Origin: Edwardsiella piscicida
GTDB taxonomy: Bacteria; Pseudomonadota; Gammaproteobacteria; Enterobacterales; Enterobacteriaceae
Assembly: GCF_001896205.1 (NCBI RefSeq)
Contig: NZ_MPNU01000001.1
Location: 3,065,467-3,129,466, forward strand
DNA length: 64,000 nt
Reading direction: 5' to 3'
Positions within the stretch are counted from its first letter, which is position 1. Every line of letters begins with the position of its first letter. Shown here piece after piece: positions 12,380-22,518 of the stretch. Made by a program: the position numbers and the translations under genes. The notes beneath the pieces are model-generated. The model searched no databases and had not been told where the DNA came from. It saw only the letters and a program-made list of their open reading frames with translations.

Positions 12380-12653
12380 TGCCCGTTATTTTTATCCTGC
12401 GGGCACGCGATCGACCGCCCCACATCAGGGGCGCCGGCCTCCGCCTAGCGGTACTCCGTCACCCGATGCAGAATCGATACACCTTGCGATGAATGACCGG
12501 ACACAACAGCCTAACACGATTTTTCTGATTCGGCTGCACCCTGACCACGGCGGCGACAAAATTCAGAGTATAGACACCGGGTTACCTCCCCCGGCGCGGC
12601 GCCTTGCCGCGCGACCAACCGCCCGCTGCCTGCCTGGCGAAGGGCCTTGAGAC

Positions 12654-12683
12654 AAAAAAAATCGGGCGCCCCAAGGGCGCCCG
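12654..12683 (-). terminator. Rho-independent terminator after brnQ
   Basis: On the minus strand a perfect 9-bp stem CGGGCGCCC / GGGCGCCCG (12663-12683) is followed after one base by eight T. It starts 27 bases past the brnQ stop. Confidence 0.9.
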
Positions 12684-12710
12684 ACGATTCTTCAGAAACG
12701 GTGGCCTGAC

Positions 12711-14078
12711 TCAGGCAGCCTGCGGCGCACCGGCGTCGCGGGCTCCCGGCAGCAGCAGCGCTACCAGCAGCGCCAGCGCAGACGGCAGCACCCAGGCCAT
12801 ACCGTCGGCGGCCAGCGGCATGGTACGCATCTGCCACGCCAGCAGCTCGCCCAGCCAGCCGCTCTCGGCGCCGGCGGCGCGGGCGCCATCCATCAGGCTG
12901 CACAGCAGGGCGACCAGCATCACCAGGCGATAGCCCACCAGCGGATTACGCAGCCAGCGGCGGATGAAGGTCAGCACCACCAGCGCGATCGCCAGCGGAT
13001 AGAGCGCCATCAGCACCGGCACAGACAGAGCGATCAGACGGCTCAGCCCCACGTTGGCCACCACCGCACAGATCACGCACAGCAGCACCACCCACTGACG
13101 GTAGCGCAGCGGCGTCAGGGTTGAGAAGTAGTCGGCGCAGGCGCTCACCAGCCCCACCGCCGTGGTCAAACAGGCCAGCAGCACCACCAGCGACAGGATC
13201 CACTGCCCCGGCTGACCGAACAGCGCCTGCACATAGGCCGCCAGCACCACCCCGCCGTTGCTCGCGCCCGGCGCGACGCTGGACGAGGTCGCCCCCAGCC
13301 AGAACAGGGAAACGTAGACAAAGGCCAGTCCGATCGCGGCGATCACCCCGGCAATGCTCAGGTAGCGGAAGCAGGCGCGCGGCGCCGTGACACCCTTGCC
13401 GCGCAGCACGTCCACCAGCAGCATGCCAAACATCAGGGCTGCGAAAGTATCCATGGTGTTATAGCCACCGATAAAACCCTTGCTGAAGGCCATGGTTTGA
13501 TAGGCCTCGACCGGCGCGACGATCTCGCCCTGCGGGCGCAGCAGCACGCCGAGCGCCAGCACCACCAGCAGCAGAAACAGCATCGGCGTCAGCAGCTTGC
13601 CCACGCTGTCGATCAGCTTGCCGCGGCTCCAGGCCAGCGCCAACGTCACCACAAAGAACAGCGCTGTCACGGCCATCTGCGCCCCGTCCAGGGTCACACC
13701 GCCGACCTGCAGCGCGCTGTCGCTCTGGCTACCCAGCAGCGGGCGGATCGCCATCTCAAAGGCTACCAGGCCGGTACGCGGTGCGGCAAAGGCCGGCCCG
13801 ATGATGATAAACAGCAGCACGGCGGCAAAGGTGCCGGTGCCGCGCGGTAAATCGCGGGTCATCGCCGGCAGGCCGCCGCCGGCGCTGGCGACGGCGATAA
13901 TGGAAACCAGCGGCAGGCCGACAGCGGTCAGTAGGAAACCGCCCATGGCATACAGCACATTCTCACCGGCCATTTGGCCTTCCAGCGGCGGAAAAATAAT
14001 GTTGCCGGCGCCCAGAAAAAAGGCAAAGGTCATTAACCCCAGCCCCAGAGTGTCAGCCATCGATAAACGTTGTTGCAT
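12711..14078 (-). CDS. brnQ: Branched-chain amino acid transporter BrnQ (LIVCS family)
   Basis: Inner-membrane cation-coupled carrier for leucine, isoleucine and valine. The open frame extends further upstream, but ATG 14078, just after AGAGGG, gives the expected MQQRLSMADTLGLGLMTFAFFLGAGNIIFPP beginning and 455 residues with about 12 membrane helices. The N-terminal GAGNIIFPP motif is diagnostic. It occupies the interval between trmN and rpoE that holds nadB in E. coli. Monocistronic, with its own terminator. Confidence 0.93.
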   Translation of the reverse strand: MQQRLSMADTLGLGLMTFAFFLGAGNIIFPPLEGQMAGENVLYAMGGFLLTAVGLPLVSIIAVASAGGGLPAMTRDLPRGTGTFAAVLLFIIIGPAFAAPRTGLVAFEMAIRPLLGSQSDSALQVGGVTLDGAQMAVTALFFVVTLALAWSRGKLIDSVGKLLTPMLFLLLVVLALGVLLRPQGEIVAPVEAYQTMAFSKGFIGGYNTMDTFAALMFGMLLVDVLRGKGVTAPRACFRYLSIAGVIAAIGLAFVYVSLFWLGATSSSVAPGASNGGVVLAAYVQALFGQPGQWILSLVVLLACLTTAVGLVSACADYFSTLTPLRYRQWVVLLCVICAVVANVGLSRLIALSVPVLMALYPLAIALVVLTFIRRWLRNPLVGYRLVMLVALLCSLMDGARAAGAESGWLGELLAWQMRTMPLAADGMAWVLPSALALLVALLLPGARDAGAPQAA

Positions 14079-14318
14079 ATTCTGCCCTCTTATCTCTCTT
14101 ACCCCACCGTCTACGCCGCAGAAACGCACGGGGGGTATCGCATCAAAACGCTGTCTGTCCAGAAGTAAACTCAGGTATGTGGCAATAAAGCGGGTGCGAT
14201 GTATTGGATTTGTCCCTGAATCCCTTAAATACCCCTGCCCTCGAACCGGGATATTATGGGCAGGATACGCCTGCCCCAAGAGGAATATTGGAATATCGTG
14301 CTGATTAAAGCAACAGCA

Positions 14319-15062
14319 CTAGAAGAAAAGGTAGAAATCTTTCGTCATGTTGCGAAAAATGCAGGAGTATTCGCTGGAATCATCTCGAATATCCAGTGTA
14401 TTCGACTGTACGCTCGCAGGGAGGCGTCCGAACAACAGCAGCGCCCGGCGCACCGGTTTATCGGCGCGATCGCGCACCCATGTCCGGCGCAGCAGGTGCC
14501 AGCCGTGCGCCGTCCCCGCGCGGACCACCGACTCGGCGGCCTCGACGGGCAGCACCAGCGCCAGACGCCCGTCTGCGCTGCTCAGCTCGGCGGCGTGTTG
14601 CAGCAGCGCCGCGTGATCCAGCGAGTCCGTATAGCGCGCCGTCGCCCGAGCCGCCGTGCGACAGGCCACGCCCGGCGCAAAATAGGGTGGATTGCTGACG
14701 AGCAGATCATAGCGGCGTCCGCACTCGGCGCTAAACGCCTGCAGAGAGCGCGTATGCATGGTCAGCCGCGTCGGCCAAGGCGAAGCCAGAAAATTCTCCA
14801 GCCCCTGCGTCGCCGCGCCGGGCTCGATCTCCACACCGTCAACCTGCGCCGCGCTGCGCTGCGCCATCATCAGCGCCAACACCCCGCTGCCGCTGCCGAT
14901 ATCCAGAATATGCCGCTCATCGCCGCGCAGGGGCAGCCAGGCGCCGAGCAGAATACTGTCGGTGCCGACCTTCATTTCACAGCGATCGTGGGCGACAAAG
15001 AAACGTTTGAGGGTAAATCCGTTGCGCGGCAGGGGCAGCGCGGCGGAGGACGGGTGCGGCAC
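14319..15062 (-). CDS. trmN: tRNA1(Val) (adenine(37)-N6)-methyltransferase
   Basis: SAM-dependent enzyme (also yfiC) that methylates A37 of tRNA-Val. 247 residues. The SAM-binding loop ILDIGSGSGVLALMMAQR is near 53-70, and the N6-adenine methyltransferase motif NPPY occurs in LLVSNPPYF near 123. Divergent from srmB, as in E. coli. The 226-base gap between them holds both promoters, including a TATAAT at 15259-15264 facing srmB. Confidence 0.93.
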   Translation of the reverse strand: MPHPSSAALPLPRNGFTLKRFFVAHDRCEMKVGTDSILLGAWLPLRGDERHILDIGSGSGVLALMMAQRSAAQVDGVEIEPGAATQGLENFLASPWPTRLTMHTRSLQAFSAECGRRYDLLVSNPPYFAPGVACRTAARATARYTDSLDHAALLQHAAELSSADGRLALVLPVEAAESVVRAGTAHGWHLLRRTWVRDRADKPVRRALLLFGRLPASVQSNTLDIRDDSSEYSCIFRNMTKDFYLFF

Positions 15063-15288
15063 AGCGGGCTCCTTGGAACTGAGAGAGTAACGCGCATAAC
15101 ATACCTGCGCCGCCGTAAAAAAGGAATGCCCGTCGGCGCGAGCGCGGCGGGGTAACGGCAGGCCCGCACGACCCGGCCGACGGCGCCGCGACCGCGTTAC
15201 CGGTCATGGCAAAGGCGCACCGCGCGCTTTAATGGGTGAAGATCGTCGCCAACCCGTCTATAATCTGCGCCCCAAGCAGAGGTAGACC

Positions 15289-16635
15289 ATGACAGCAACC
15301 AACTTTTCCGAACTCGAACTCGACGAGCGCCTGCTCGACGCCCTGCGCGACAAAGGCTATGAGCGCCCGACCGCCATCCAGATCGCCGCCATCCCGCCCG
15401 CCATGGACGGACGGGACGTTTTGGGTTCCGCACCGACGGGAACCGGCAAGACCGCCGCCTTCCTGCTGCCCGCGCTGCAGCACCTGCTCGACTTCCCGCG
15501 TAAGAAGTCCGGCCCGCCGCGCGTTCTGATCCTCACGCCGACCCGCGAACTGGCCATGCAGGTGGCCGATCAGGCCCGGGAGCTGGCGCGTCACACCAGC
15601 CTGGACATCACCACCATTACCGGCGGCGTTTCCTATATTAACCACGCCGAGATCTTTAACACCAACCAGGATATGGTGGTCGCAACGCCGGGGCGCCTGC
15701 TGCAGTACATCAAAGAAGAGAACTTTGACTGCCGGGCGGTAGAGACCCTGATCCTCGATGAAGCCGACCGCATGCTGGACATGGGCTTCGCCAGCGACAT
15801 CGAAACCGTCTCCGCCGAAACCCGCTGGCGCCGGCAGACCCTGCTGTTCTCCGCCACCCTGGAGTCCGACGCGGTTCACGACTTTGCCGATCGCCTGCTC
15901 AACGACCCCGTTGACGTCAGCGCCGAGCCGCCGCGCCGTGAGCGTAAGAAGATCCAGCAGTGGTACTATCGCGCCGATAGCCTGAAACACAAGACCGCCC
16001 TGCTGTGTAGCCTGCTGCGCCAGCCGGACGTCACCAAGTCCGTTATCTTTGTGCGCAAGCGTGAGCGCGTGCATGAGCTGGTCACCTGGCTGCATCAGGC
16101 CGGTATCCAGGCCTGCTTCCTTGAGGGTGAAATGGTGCAGGCCAAGCGTAACGAGGCCATTAAGCGCATGCTGGATGGCCGGGTCAACGTGCTGGTCGCC
16201 ACCGACGTCGCCGCCCGCGGCCTGGATATTCCGGATATCAGCCACGTGTTCAACTTTGACATGCCGCGCAGCGCCGATGTCTACCTGCACCGCATCGGGC
16301 GTACCGCCCGCGCCGGGCGTAAGGGGACCGCGATCTCCCTGATCGAGGCGCACGACCAGCTGCTGCTCGGCAAGGTGAGCCGCTATGTGCAAGAGCCGCT
16401 GAAGTCACGCGTCGTCGATGAGCTGCGTCCGGAGACCAAGGCGCCGAGCCTGAAGAACAAGGGTAAGCCGTCGAAGAAGGTACAGGCCAAGCGAGCGCAG
16501 AAAAAAGCCGACGAGCAGAAGAAAAAGGTCAAGACCAAAGTGCGCCACCGCGACAGTAAAAACGTCGGTAAACGCCGTCAGCCCAACGCTCAGAGCACTC
16601 CCGCCAGCGCAGGCACTGAGGATAGCGGCGAATAA
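15289..16635 (+). CDS. srmB: ATP-dependent RNA helicase SrmB
   Basis: DEAD-box helicase that assists early assembly of the 50S ribosomal subunit. 448 residues. The Q motif (YERPTAIQ) and motif I APTGTGKT are followed by DEAD in LILDEADRMLDMG, SAT in FSATLE, and the C-terminal HRIGRTARAGRKG. The tail after about residue 385 is basic, low in complexity and rich in Lys, as expected for RNA contacts. AGAGG precedes the ATG by 6 bases. Confidence 0.96.
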   Translation: MTATNFSELELDERLLDALRDKGYERPTAIQIAAIPPAMDGRDVLGSAPTGTGKTAAFLLPALQHLLDFPRKKSGPPRVLILTPTRELAMQVADQARELARHTSLDITTITGGVSYINHAEIFNTNQDMVVATPGRLLQYIKEENFDCRAVETLILDEADRMLDMGFASDIETVSAETRWRRQTLLFSATLESDAVHDFADRLLNDPVDVSAEPPRRERKKIQQWYYRADSLKHKTALLCSLLRQPDVTKSVIFVRKRERVHELVTWLHQAGIQACFLEGEMVQAKRNEAIKRMLDGRVNVLVATDVAARGLDIPDISHVFNFDMPRSADVYLHRIGRTARAGRKGTAISLIEAHDQLLLGKVSRYVQEPLKSRVVDELRPETKAPSLKNKGKPSKKVQAKRAQKKADEQKKKVKTKVRHRDSKNVGKRRQPNAQSTPASAGTEDSGE

Positions 16636-16670
16636 GCCCCGCACACCGCCGCCCGCACTAGGCGGACGAT

Positions 16671-16699
16671 AAAAAAAGGAGCCTTTCGGCTCCTTTTTA
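16671..16699 (+). terminator. Bidirectional terminator between srmB and grcA
   Basis: A perfect stem AAAGGAGCC / GGCTCCTTT with a 4-base loop is flanked by A on the left and T on the right, so it can end transcripts from both convergent genes. Confidence 0.92.
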
Positions 16700-16737
16700 T
16701 TTGATTGACGCCACCGTGCGGCTCGCGCCGCCGCCCC

Positions 16738-17121
16738 TTACAGGCTCTGGGTGAAGGTACGGGTGATCACGTCGCGCTGCTGCTCCGGGGTCAGGGAGTT
16801 AAAGCGCACCGCGTAGCCGGACACACGGATGGTCAGCTGCGGGTACTTTTCCGGATGCTTCACGGCGTCTTCCAGCGTCTCACGACGCAGCACGTTAACG
16901 TTCAGGTGCTGACCGCCTTCCACGCGCACGCTCGGCGCGACGTCCAGCTCGACGTCACGGGATTCGAATGCGCCCAGCTCGTCCAGCGATACCATCTGAT
17001 CTTCAGCGTAGCCGCCCTTGGCGCACAGGCAGCGCGCGGCGCCTTTCTCTGTGTCCAGCAGCCAGAAAGAGTTCAGCAGGTCAGCGTTGTCAGCCTTGGT
17101 GATCTGAATACCTTTAATCAT
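16738..17121 (-). CDS. grcA: Autonomous glycyl radical cofactor GrcA
   Basis: Spare radical domain (YfiD) that replaces the oxygen-damaged C-terminus of pyruvate formate-lyase. ATG 17121, 6 bases after GGAGG, gives 127 residues, the E. coli length; the upstream extension of the frame is not coding. Gly102 in RVSGYAVRF is the radical-bearing residue. Expected to be anaerobically induced: an FNR-like box lies 130 bases upstream. Confidence 0.96.
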   Translation of the reverse strand: MIKGIQITKADNADLLNSFWLLDTEKGAARCLCAKGGYAEDQMVSLDELGAFESRDVELDVAPSVRVEGGQHLNVNVLRRETLEDAVKHPEKYPQLTIRVSGYAVRFNSLTPEQQRDVITRTFTQSL

Positions 17122-17250
17122 TTGTTGCCTCCAATTGAGATAGAGCAAAAATCGGCCAATTCGGTCATGGTGCCAGCCCCGTCGGCGGGCCATTTGGTAA
17201 AACCAATGTTGTCTTGATGTGTTATATACCAGTTAAACACCCCGCATTCT

Positions 17251-17264
17251 TTGATCTAAGTCAA
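17251..17264 (-). promoter_or_regulatory. FNR-like box upstream of grcA
   Basis: TTGAT-CTAA-GTCAA matches the FNR consensus TTGAT-N4-ATCAA at 9 of 10 fixed positions. It is centred about 136 bases before the grcA start in the 409-base gap between the divergent grcA and ung. E. coli yfiD is FNR-activated, which fits. Nothing else in this AT-rich gap is assigned. Confidence 0.65.
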
Positions 17265-17530
17265 TTTTATTTGGCATGGCATTTTTACCACAACAGCAAA
17301 TTTATGTTTTACATCAATTTTGACAAAAATAGCTGAAGAACAAGAAAGGGCGATTTTTCTCAGGCCACGCGCGGGGGCGGCGTGAAATGCGCGGTGGGAT
17401 GGTTCCCCTGCTACCGGGGACAGGGTAAGCTACCCTTAGCGCAGTCCACCGCCGCGACGCACCGGAAACCCGGCGCATATCGGCGCTGCAACCACATGAG
17501 AATCAACAAATAAAGACAAAGGAAGTGCAG

Positions 17531-18226
17531 ATGACCACGTCACTCACCTGGCATGACGTAATCGGTGCCGAGAAAGATCAGCCCTATTTCCGCGACACAC
17601 TGACCTTTGTTGCCACAGAGCGCAGTAATGGTAAGACCATTTATCCTCCACAGCAGGATGTGTTCAACGCGTTCCGCTTTACCGAGTTCAACGACGTGAA
17701 GGTGGTGATCCTGGGACAGGATCCCTATCACGGCCCGAATCAGGCGCACGGCCTCTCCTTTTCGGTACTGCCCGGGGTGCCGACCCCGCCCTCCCTGCAG
17801 AATATGTACAAAGAGCTGAAGAGCGACATTCCCGGCTTTGAGATCCCCAGCCATGGCTATCTGAAAAGCTGGGCCGATCAGGGGGTGCTGCTGCTCAACA
17901 CCGTACTGACCGTCGAGCGCGGCCAAGCGCACTCCCATGCCCAGCTAGGTTGGGAGCAGTTTACCGATCGGGTGGTTGAGGCGCTGAACAGCCAGCGCAG
18001 CGGCATTGTCTTTCTGCTGTGGGGCGCCCATGCCCAGAAGAAGGGGCGCATCATCGATACCCAGCGCCACCGCGTGCTGAAGGCACCGCACCCCTCCCCG
18101 CTGTCGGCTCACCGCGGCTTTTTGGGCTGCAGGCACTTCTCCATGACCAACCAGCTGCTGCAGGAGCAGGGAATCGCGCCCATCGACTGGCAGCCGCGCC
18201 TGCCGCAGGATGACGCGCAGGCATAA
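17531..18226 (+). CDS. ung: Uracil-DNA glycosylase
   Basis: Family 1 enzyme that removes uracil from DNA in base-excision repair. Starting at ATG 17531 (8 bases after AAAGG) it has 231 residues. The water-activating Asp64 in LGQDPYHG and His187 in [11 protein letters not shown] are at the E. coli numbering. An in-frame GTG two codons earlier is the less likely start. Confidence 0.97.
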   Translation: MTTSLTWHDVIGAEKDQPYFRDTLTFVATERSNGKTIYPPQQDVFNAFRFTEFNDVKVVILGQDPYHGPNQAHGLSFSVLPGVPTPPSLQNMYKELKSDIPGFEIPSHGYLKSWADQGVLLLNTVLTVERGQAHSHAQLGWEQFTDRVVEALNSQRSGIVFLLWGAHAQKKGRIIDTQRHRVLKAPHPSPLSAHRGFLGCRHFSMTNQLLQEQGIAPIDWQPRLPQDDAQA

Positions 18227-18250
18227 AAAAACCAGCCCGCGGGCTGGTTT
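18227..18250 (-). terminator. Terminator between ung and grpE
   Basis: AAACCAGCCC-GC-GGGCTGGTTT is a perfect 10-bp inverted repeat. The T tract is longer on the minus strand, so it mainly serves grpE, but it lies directly behind the ung stop and probably acts for both. Confidence 0.88.
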
Positions 18251-18271
18251 CTACGCCTATTCTGGGCCGAA

Positions 18272-18850
18272 TTAGCCTTTAGAGACGGCGACCATCGCCG
18301 GGCGGATCAGGCGACCGTTCAAGGTATAGCCCTTCTGCATCACCATCATCACTTGGTTCGGCGCATGGTCCGGTGACGCCATCATGGTCATCGCCTGGTG
18401 GACTTCGGGGTTGAACGGTACGTTCACCTCCGCCACCTGCTCCACGCCGAACTTACGCACGACGTCCAGCAGGGATTTCAGGGTCAGCTCCACCCCTTCG
18501 ATCATCGACACCAGCTCGGTATTGGACTTGTCAGCAAGCTCCAGCGCGCGCTCCAGGTTGTCGATCACCGGCAGCAGCTCCCCGGAAAACTTCTCCAGCG
18601 CGAACTTATGCGCCTTTTCGACATCCTGCTCTGCGCGACGACGGATGTTGTCCACCTCGGCACGGGCGCGCAGCATAATTTCACGCTCCTGGTCCCCCAT
18701 GGCCTTCAGCTGGGCCTCCAGCTCTGCAATGCGGGCATCACGCGCGTCCGGCTCCGCACCGGCGCCCTGAGTCTCAGCCTGAAGCGCTTCGTTTTCAACC
18801 TGTTCTACGTTAGCCGGCTCTTGCGTCATGTTTTGTTGTTCACTGCTCAT
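18272..18850 (-). CDS. grpE: Nucleotide exchange factor GrpE
   Basis: Cytoplasmic co-chaperone that drives ADP release from DnaK. ATG 18850, preceded by GGAGA, gives 192 residues starting [10 protein letters not shown]. An acidic, disordered N-terminus is followed by the long dimerising helix (about 50-110) and the beta domain with [22 protein letters not shown] sigma-32 promoter is visible upstream. Confidence 0.96.
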   Translation of the reverse strand: MSSEQQNMTQEPANVEQVENEALQAETQGAGAEPDARDARIAELEAQLKAMGDQEREIMLRARAEVDNIRRRAEQDVEKAHKFALEKFSGELLPVIDNLERALELADKSNTELVSMIEGVELTLKSLLDVVRKFGVEQVAEVNVPFNPEVHQAMTMMASPDHAPNQVMMVMQKGYTLNGRLIRPAMVAVSKG

Positions 18851-18893
18851 GGAATTCTCCGCGGTTTTTGGCATTTATCTCGCTACTTGGCTT

Positions 18894-18922
18894 ATTATGG
18901 GGATGAAAGCCGGCGATTCAAG
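18894..18922 (-). promoter_or_regulatory. Sigma-32 heat-shock promoter of grpE
   Basis: On the minus strand CTTGAA (18917-18922), a 14-base spacer and CCCCATAAT (18894-18902) match the heat-shock consensus closely. It lies about 45 bases upstream of the grpE start. Confidence 0.88.
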
Positions 18923-19031
18923 AGAGCCGGGCATAATGGGTGTCATTCTGTCGCCCGCATCAGGCTGAGATCCGCCTGCGGGGGCGCCGACGCGGCCCGG
19001 GCGACGACGCGCCGCCAAGGAAAACCGGAAC

Positions 19032-19910
19032 ATGAACAAACGCTTTGAATCCATTGGGTTGGTCGGTCACCCGCGCCACCCCGCCGCGCTGGCGACCCAC
19101 GAAATGCTGTTTCACTGGCTGACGGGGAAAGGCTATCCGGTGATCGTGGAGCGGCAGATCGCCCACGATTTAAAGCTACAGCATGCGCAGACCGGCACCC
19201 TGGCCGACATCGGCCAAAAGGCCGATCTGGCGGTGGTGGTCGGCGGCGACGGCAATATGCTGGGGGCGGCGCGCATTTTGGCGCGCTATGACATCGACGT
19301 CATCGGCGTCAACCGGGGCAACCTGGGCTTTTTGACCGATCTCGACCCGGATAACGCCAAGCAGCAGCTCTCCTGCGTGCTAGAGGGGGAATATAGCCGC
19401 GAACGCCGCTTTCTGCTGGAGGTCAAGGTCTGCCGCGACGGGCAGATGCACCGACGCAGTACCGCCATCAACGAAGTAGTGCTGCACCCGGGCAAAGTGG
19501 CGCACATGATCGAGTTTGAGGTGTACATCAACGACACCTTCGCCTTTTCCCAACGCTCCGACGGACTGATCATCTCCACGCCAACCGGCTCTACCGCCTA
19601 TTCGCTCTCCGCCGGCGGCCCTATCCTGGCACCGACCCTGGACGCCATCGCCCTGGTGCCGATGTTCCCCCACACCCTCTCGGCGCGCCCGCTGGTGATC
19701 GACAGCAATAGCAAAATTCACCTGCGCTTCTCCCACTTCAGCAATGAGCTGGAGATCAGCTGCGACAGCCAAATTGCGCTGCCTATTCAGCAGGGCGAAG
19801 AGGTCATCGTGCAGCGCAGCCCGTTTTATCTGAGTCTGATCCACCCTAAAGATTACAGCTACTTCAATACACTCAGCAGCAAGCTGGGCTGGTCAAAGAA
19901 ACTGTTTTAG
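19032..19910 (+). CDS. nadK: NAD kinase
   Basis: Phosphorylates NAD to NADP with ATP. 292 residues, the E. coli length. The catalytic GGDGN motif is in [15 protein letters not shown] near residue 70, the NE motif in [12 protein letters not shown], and a Gly-rich segment in [20 protein letters not shown] precedes the ATG. It is divergent from grpE and followed by recN, as in E. coli. Confidence 0.97.
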   Translation: MNKRFESIGLVGHPRHPAALATHEMLFHWLTGKGYPVIVERQIAHDLKLQHAQTGTLADIGQKADLAVVVGGDGNMLGAARILARYDIDVIGVNRGNLGFLTDLDPDNAKQQLSCVLEGEYSRERRFLLEVKVCRDGQMHRRSTAINEVVLHPGKVAHMIEFEVYINDTFAFSQRSDGLIISTPTGSTAYSLSAGGPILAPTLDAIALVPMFPHTLSARPLVIDSNSKIHLRFSHFSNELEISCDSQIALPIQQGEEVIVQRSPFYLSLIHPKDYSYFNTLSSKLGWSKKLF

Positions 19911-19953
19911 TCGCGCATACAACGCGGCGCGCAAATATTTGCGCCGGGCACTT

Positions 19954-19995
19954 TACTGTATAAAAAACCAGTTTATACTGGCATTAAATACAGTA
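19954..19995 (+). promoter_or_regulatory. Two LexA (SOS) boxes upstream of recN
   Basis: CTG-N10-CAG occurs twice: 19956-19971 and 19978-19993, each extended as TACTG...CAG. They overlap the expected recN promoter and end 27 bases before the start. E. coli recN is likewise under multiple LexA sites and is among the most strongly SOS-induced genes. Confidence 0.92.
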
Positions 19996-20021
19996 GTGTG
20001 ATTCCGTACAGGGGAATACCC

Positions 20022-21683
20022 ATGCTGACGCAGCTGACCGTCTCCAACTTTGCCATCGTCCGTGAACTGGAAGTCGACTTCCAACGCGGAATGACCGCCA
20101 TTACCGGCGAAACCGGCGCCGGTAAATCCATCGCCATCGACGCCCTGACCCTGTGTCTGGGGGGGCGCAGCGAGGCCGCCATGGTGCGCATGAATATGCC
20201 GCGCGCCGATATCTGCGCCCGCTTCTCGCTGGCCGATACCCCATCTGCCCGCGCCTGGCTCGAGTCCAACCAGCTGGACGACAGCAACGAATGCCTGCTG
20301 CGCCGGGTGATCAGCGCCGACGGGCGCTCGCGCGGCTTTATCAACGGCACCGCGGTTCCCCTGTCTCAGCTGCGCGATCTGGGGCAGCTGCTGATCCAAA
20401 TCCACGGTCAACACGCGCACCAGCTGCTGCTGAAGCCAGAGCACCAGCGCCACCTGCTGGACGCCTACGGGCAGCAGCACGCCCTGCGGGGCGAAATGCA
20501 GGCCGCCTACCGTCAATGGCACCACAGCGTGCGCCTGCTGGCCGACCACCGCCGCCAGATCAGCGATCGCGAGGCGCGCCGCGAGCTGCTGCAGTACCAG
20601 CTCAAAGAGCTGAATGAGTTTGCGCCGCAGCCCGGCGAGTACGAACAGATCGACGAGGAGTACAAGCGCCAGGCCAACAGCGGCCAGCTGCTCAGTCTGA
20701 GCCAGCAGATCCTGGCGGCGCTCTGCGACGGCGACGACGGCAACGCCCTGAGTCTGGTACACAGCGCGCGCCACAGCCTGAGCGAGCTTATCAGCTACGA
20801 CGCGCGCTTTGCCCCGCTGCTGGAGATGCTGGAGGAGGCGGCGATCCAAATCGACGAAGCCGGCAACGAGCTGCGCCACTACGGCGATAGCATTGAAATG
20901 GATCCCGCTCGCCTGCAGCAGCTGGAGCAGCGCCTGTCGCGCCAGATCGCGCTGGCGCGCAAGCACCAGGTGGCGCCGGAGCAGCTGCCGCAGCTCTACC
21001 AGCAGCTGCTGGAAGAGCTGCACGCGCTGGATCGCCAGCAGGATGATGAAGCCCAGCTGGCGGACACCGTGCGCCAACACCATCAGCAGGCGCTCAGCCT
21101 GGCACAGCGCCTGCACCAGCAGCGCAGCGCCTGTGCGGCAGAGCTGTGCGGCCAGATCAGCGCCCGCATGCAGGAGCTGGCCATGCCCCACGGCCGCTTT
21201 GCCATCGATGTGACCTTTACCCCCGATGCGCTGACCGCCGACGGCGCCGATCGTATCGAATTCCGCGTCACCACCAACCCCGGCCAGCCGCTGCAGCCGC
21301 TGGGTAAAGTAGCCTCCGGCGGCGAACTGTCGCGCATCGCGCTGGCCATCCAGGTGATCACTGCCCAGAAGATGGATACCCCGGCGCTGATCTTTGATGA
21401 AGTGGACGTCGGCATCAGCGGACCGACCGCCGCCATCGTCGGGCGCCTGCTGCGCCAGCTGGGTGAATCGACCCAGGTAATGTGCGTGACCCATCTGCCG
21501 CAGGTGGCCGGCTGTGGACACCAGCACTACTACGTCAGCAAAGAGACCGATGGCGAAGAGACCGAAACCCGCATGCGGGCGCTGAATAAAAAGGCGCGGC
21601 TACAGGAGCTGGCGCGTCTGCTGGGCGGCAGCGAGGTCACCCGCAACACCCTGGCCAACGCCCGCGAACTGCTGGCCGCCTGA
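20022..21683 (+). CDS. recN: DNA repair protein RecN
   Basis: SMC-like ATPase that acts in double-strand break repair. ATG 20022 after AGGGGA gives 553 residues, the E. coli length; an upstream in-frame GTG overlaps the second LexA box and is rejected. Walker A GETGAGKS is at about 29-36, a central coiled coil spans roughly 150-370, and signature and Walker B residues are in [14 protein letters not shown] and [15 protein letters not shown]. Confidence 0.97.
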   Translation: MLTQLTVSNFAIVRELEVDFQRGMTAITGETGAGKSIAIDALTLCLGGRSEAAMVRMNMPRADICARFSLADTPSARAWLESNQLDDSNECLLRRVISADGRSRGFINGTAVPLSQLRDLGQLLIQIHGQHAHQLLLKPEHQRHLLDAYGQQHALRGEMQAAYRQWHHSVRLLADHRRQISDREARRELLQYQLKELNEFAPQPGEYEQIDEEYKRQANSGQLLSLSQQILAALCDGDDGNALSLVHSARHSLSELISYDARFAPLLEMLEEAAIQIDEAGNELRHYGDSIEMDPARLQQLEQRLSRQIALARKHQVAPEQLPQLYQQLLEELHALDRQQDDEAQLADTVRQHHQQALSLAQRLHQQRSACAAELCGQISARMQELAMPHGRFAIDVTFTPDALTADGADRIEFRVTTNPGQPLQPLGKVASGGELSRIALAIQVITAQKMDTPALIFDEVDVGISGPTAAIVGRLLRQLGESTQVMCVTHLPQVAGCGHQHYYVSKETDGEETETRMRALNKKARLQELARLLGGSEVTRNTLANARELLAA

Positions 21684-21850
21684 GATCCGCCGACGGCGTG
21701 GGAAAAGCGCATAATCGGGGAACCAATTCCCCGCGCCGTTGCCTATACTCCCGTCGACGTGGTAATCTCGACGCCCAGTAGATCCTGCACCAAGATGCAG
21801 AGTCGCGCCGCAGCTATCCTGGCTTTGTGTCCAAAAGGAATGAATTAACT

Positions 21851-22201
21851 ATGCGTTGTAAAATGCTGACTGCCGCCGCCGTGGTCCTGGTTATGCTGAC
21901 CGCAGGCTGCGCCACCGTGGAAAAAGTGGTTTACCGCCCTGACATCAACCAGGGCAACTATCTGACGGCGGCCGACGTCGCCAAAATCCACCGTGGCATG
22001 ACGCAGCAGCAGGTCGCCTATACCCTGGGCACCCCGCTGCTGCAGGATCCCTTCGGCAGCAGCACGTGGTACTACGTATTCCGCCAGGAGCCGAGCCACG
22101 AGGGCATTACCCAGCAGACCCTGACCCTGACCTTTAACGCTAGCGGCGTGCTGACCAACGTTGAAAATACCAAAAAGCTGCCGAACGACAGCGACGCATA
22201 G
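21851..22201 (+). CDS. bamE: Outer membrane assembly lipoprotein BamE
   Basis: Small lipoprotein of the BAM complex that inserts beta-barrel proteins into the outer membrane. ATG 21851 gives 116 residues. The signal sequence ends in the lipobox LTAGC, with the lipidated Cys at residue 20. The mature domain has the SmpA/OmlA pattern [36 protein letters not shown]. It lies downstream of recN, as in E. coli. Confidence 0.95.
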   Translation: MRCKMLTAAAVVLVMLTAGCATVEKVVYRPDINQGNYLTAADVAKIHRGMTQQQVAYTLGTPLLQDPFGSSTWYYVFRQEPSHEGITQQTLTLTFNASGVLTNVENTKKLPNDSDA

Positions 22202-22216
22202 GCGTTCTCCGGCAGT

Positions 22217-22250
22217 TAAAAAATAAGGCGCCCACGGCGCCTTATTTTTT
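22217..22250 (+). terminator. Bidirectional terminator between bamE and rnfH
   Basis: AAAAAATAAGGCGCC-CAC-GGCGCCTTATTTTTT is a long symmetrical hairpin with A and T tracts on either side. Its right arm contains the rnfH stop codon, so both convergent genes share it. Confidence 0.95.
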
Positions 22251-22517
22251 GGCTCGCTCGGCGCGCTGGCGCCGCAGCTCACGCGGATCGGCGATCAGCG
22301 GGCGATAGATCTCCACCCGATCACCGTCGTGCAGCGGATCGTCCAGGCGCACCGGGCGACTGAAAATGCCCACCTTATTCTTACCCAGATCGATCTCGCT
22401 GCGCTGCGCCAGCAGCCCGGAGTGCTCAATAGCCTGCCCCACGCTGCTGCCCTGCGGCAGAGTCAAACGACGCAGATACTGTTTTTCCGGCAGTGCGTAC
22501 ACGACCTCAATGCTCAT
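22242..22517 (-). CDS. rnfH: RnfH family ubiquitin-like protein
   Basis: Small beta-grasp protein (YfjF, UPF0125) of unresolved function. ATG 22517 gives 91 residues starting [15 protein letters not shown]. The frame extends further upstream inside ratA but that part is antisense-like. It follows ratA with a single base between the ratA stop and this start; this RatA-RnfH pairing resembles a toxin-antitoxin layout, although evidence for toxicity is contested. Confidence 0.92.
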   Translation of the reverse strand: MSIEVVYALPEKQYLRRLTLPQGSSVGQAIEHSGLLAQRSEIDLGKNKVGIFSRPVRLDDPLHDGDRVEIYRPLIADPRELRRQRAERAKK

Positions 22518-22518
22518 C

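Noticed and set aside
15229-16392. Minus-strand frame (387 codons) opposite srmB
   Set aside because: Antisense shadow; extends into the promoter region and matches nothing.
19953-21527. Long minus-strand frame (524 codons) opposite recN
   Set aside because: Antisense shadow; product dominated by Leu-Gln-Gln runs from reversed coiled-coil codons.
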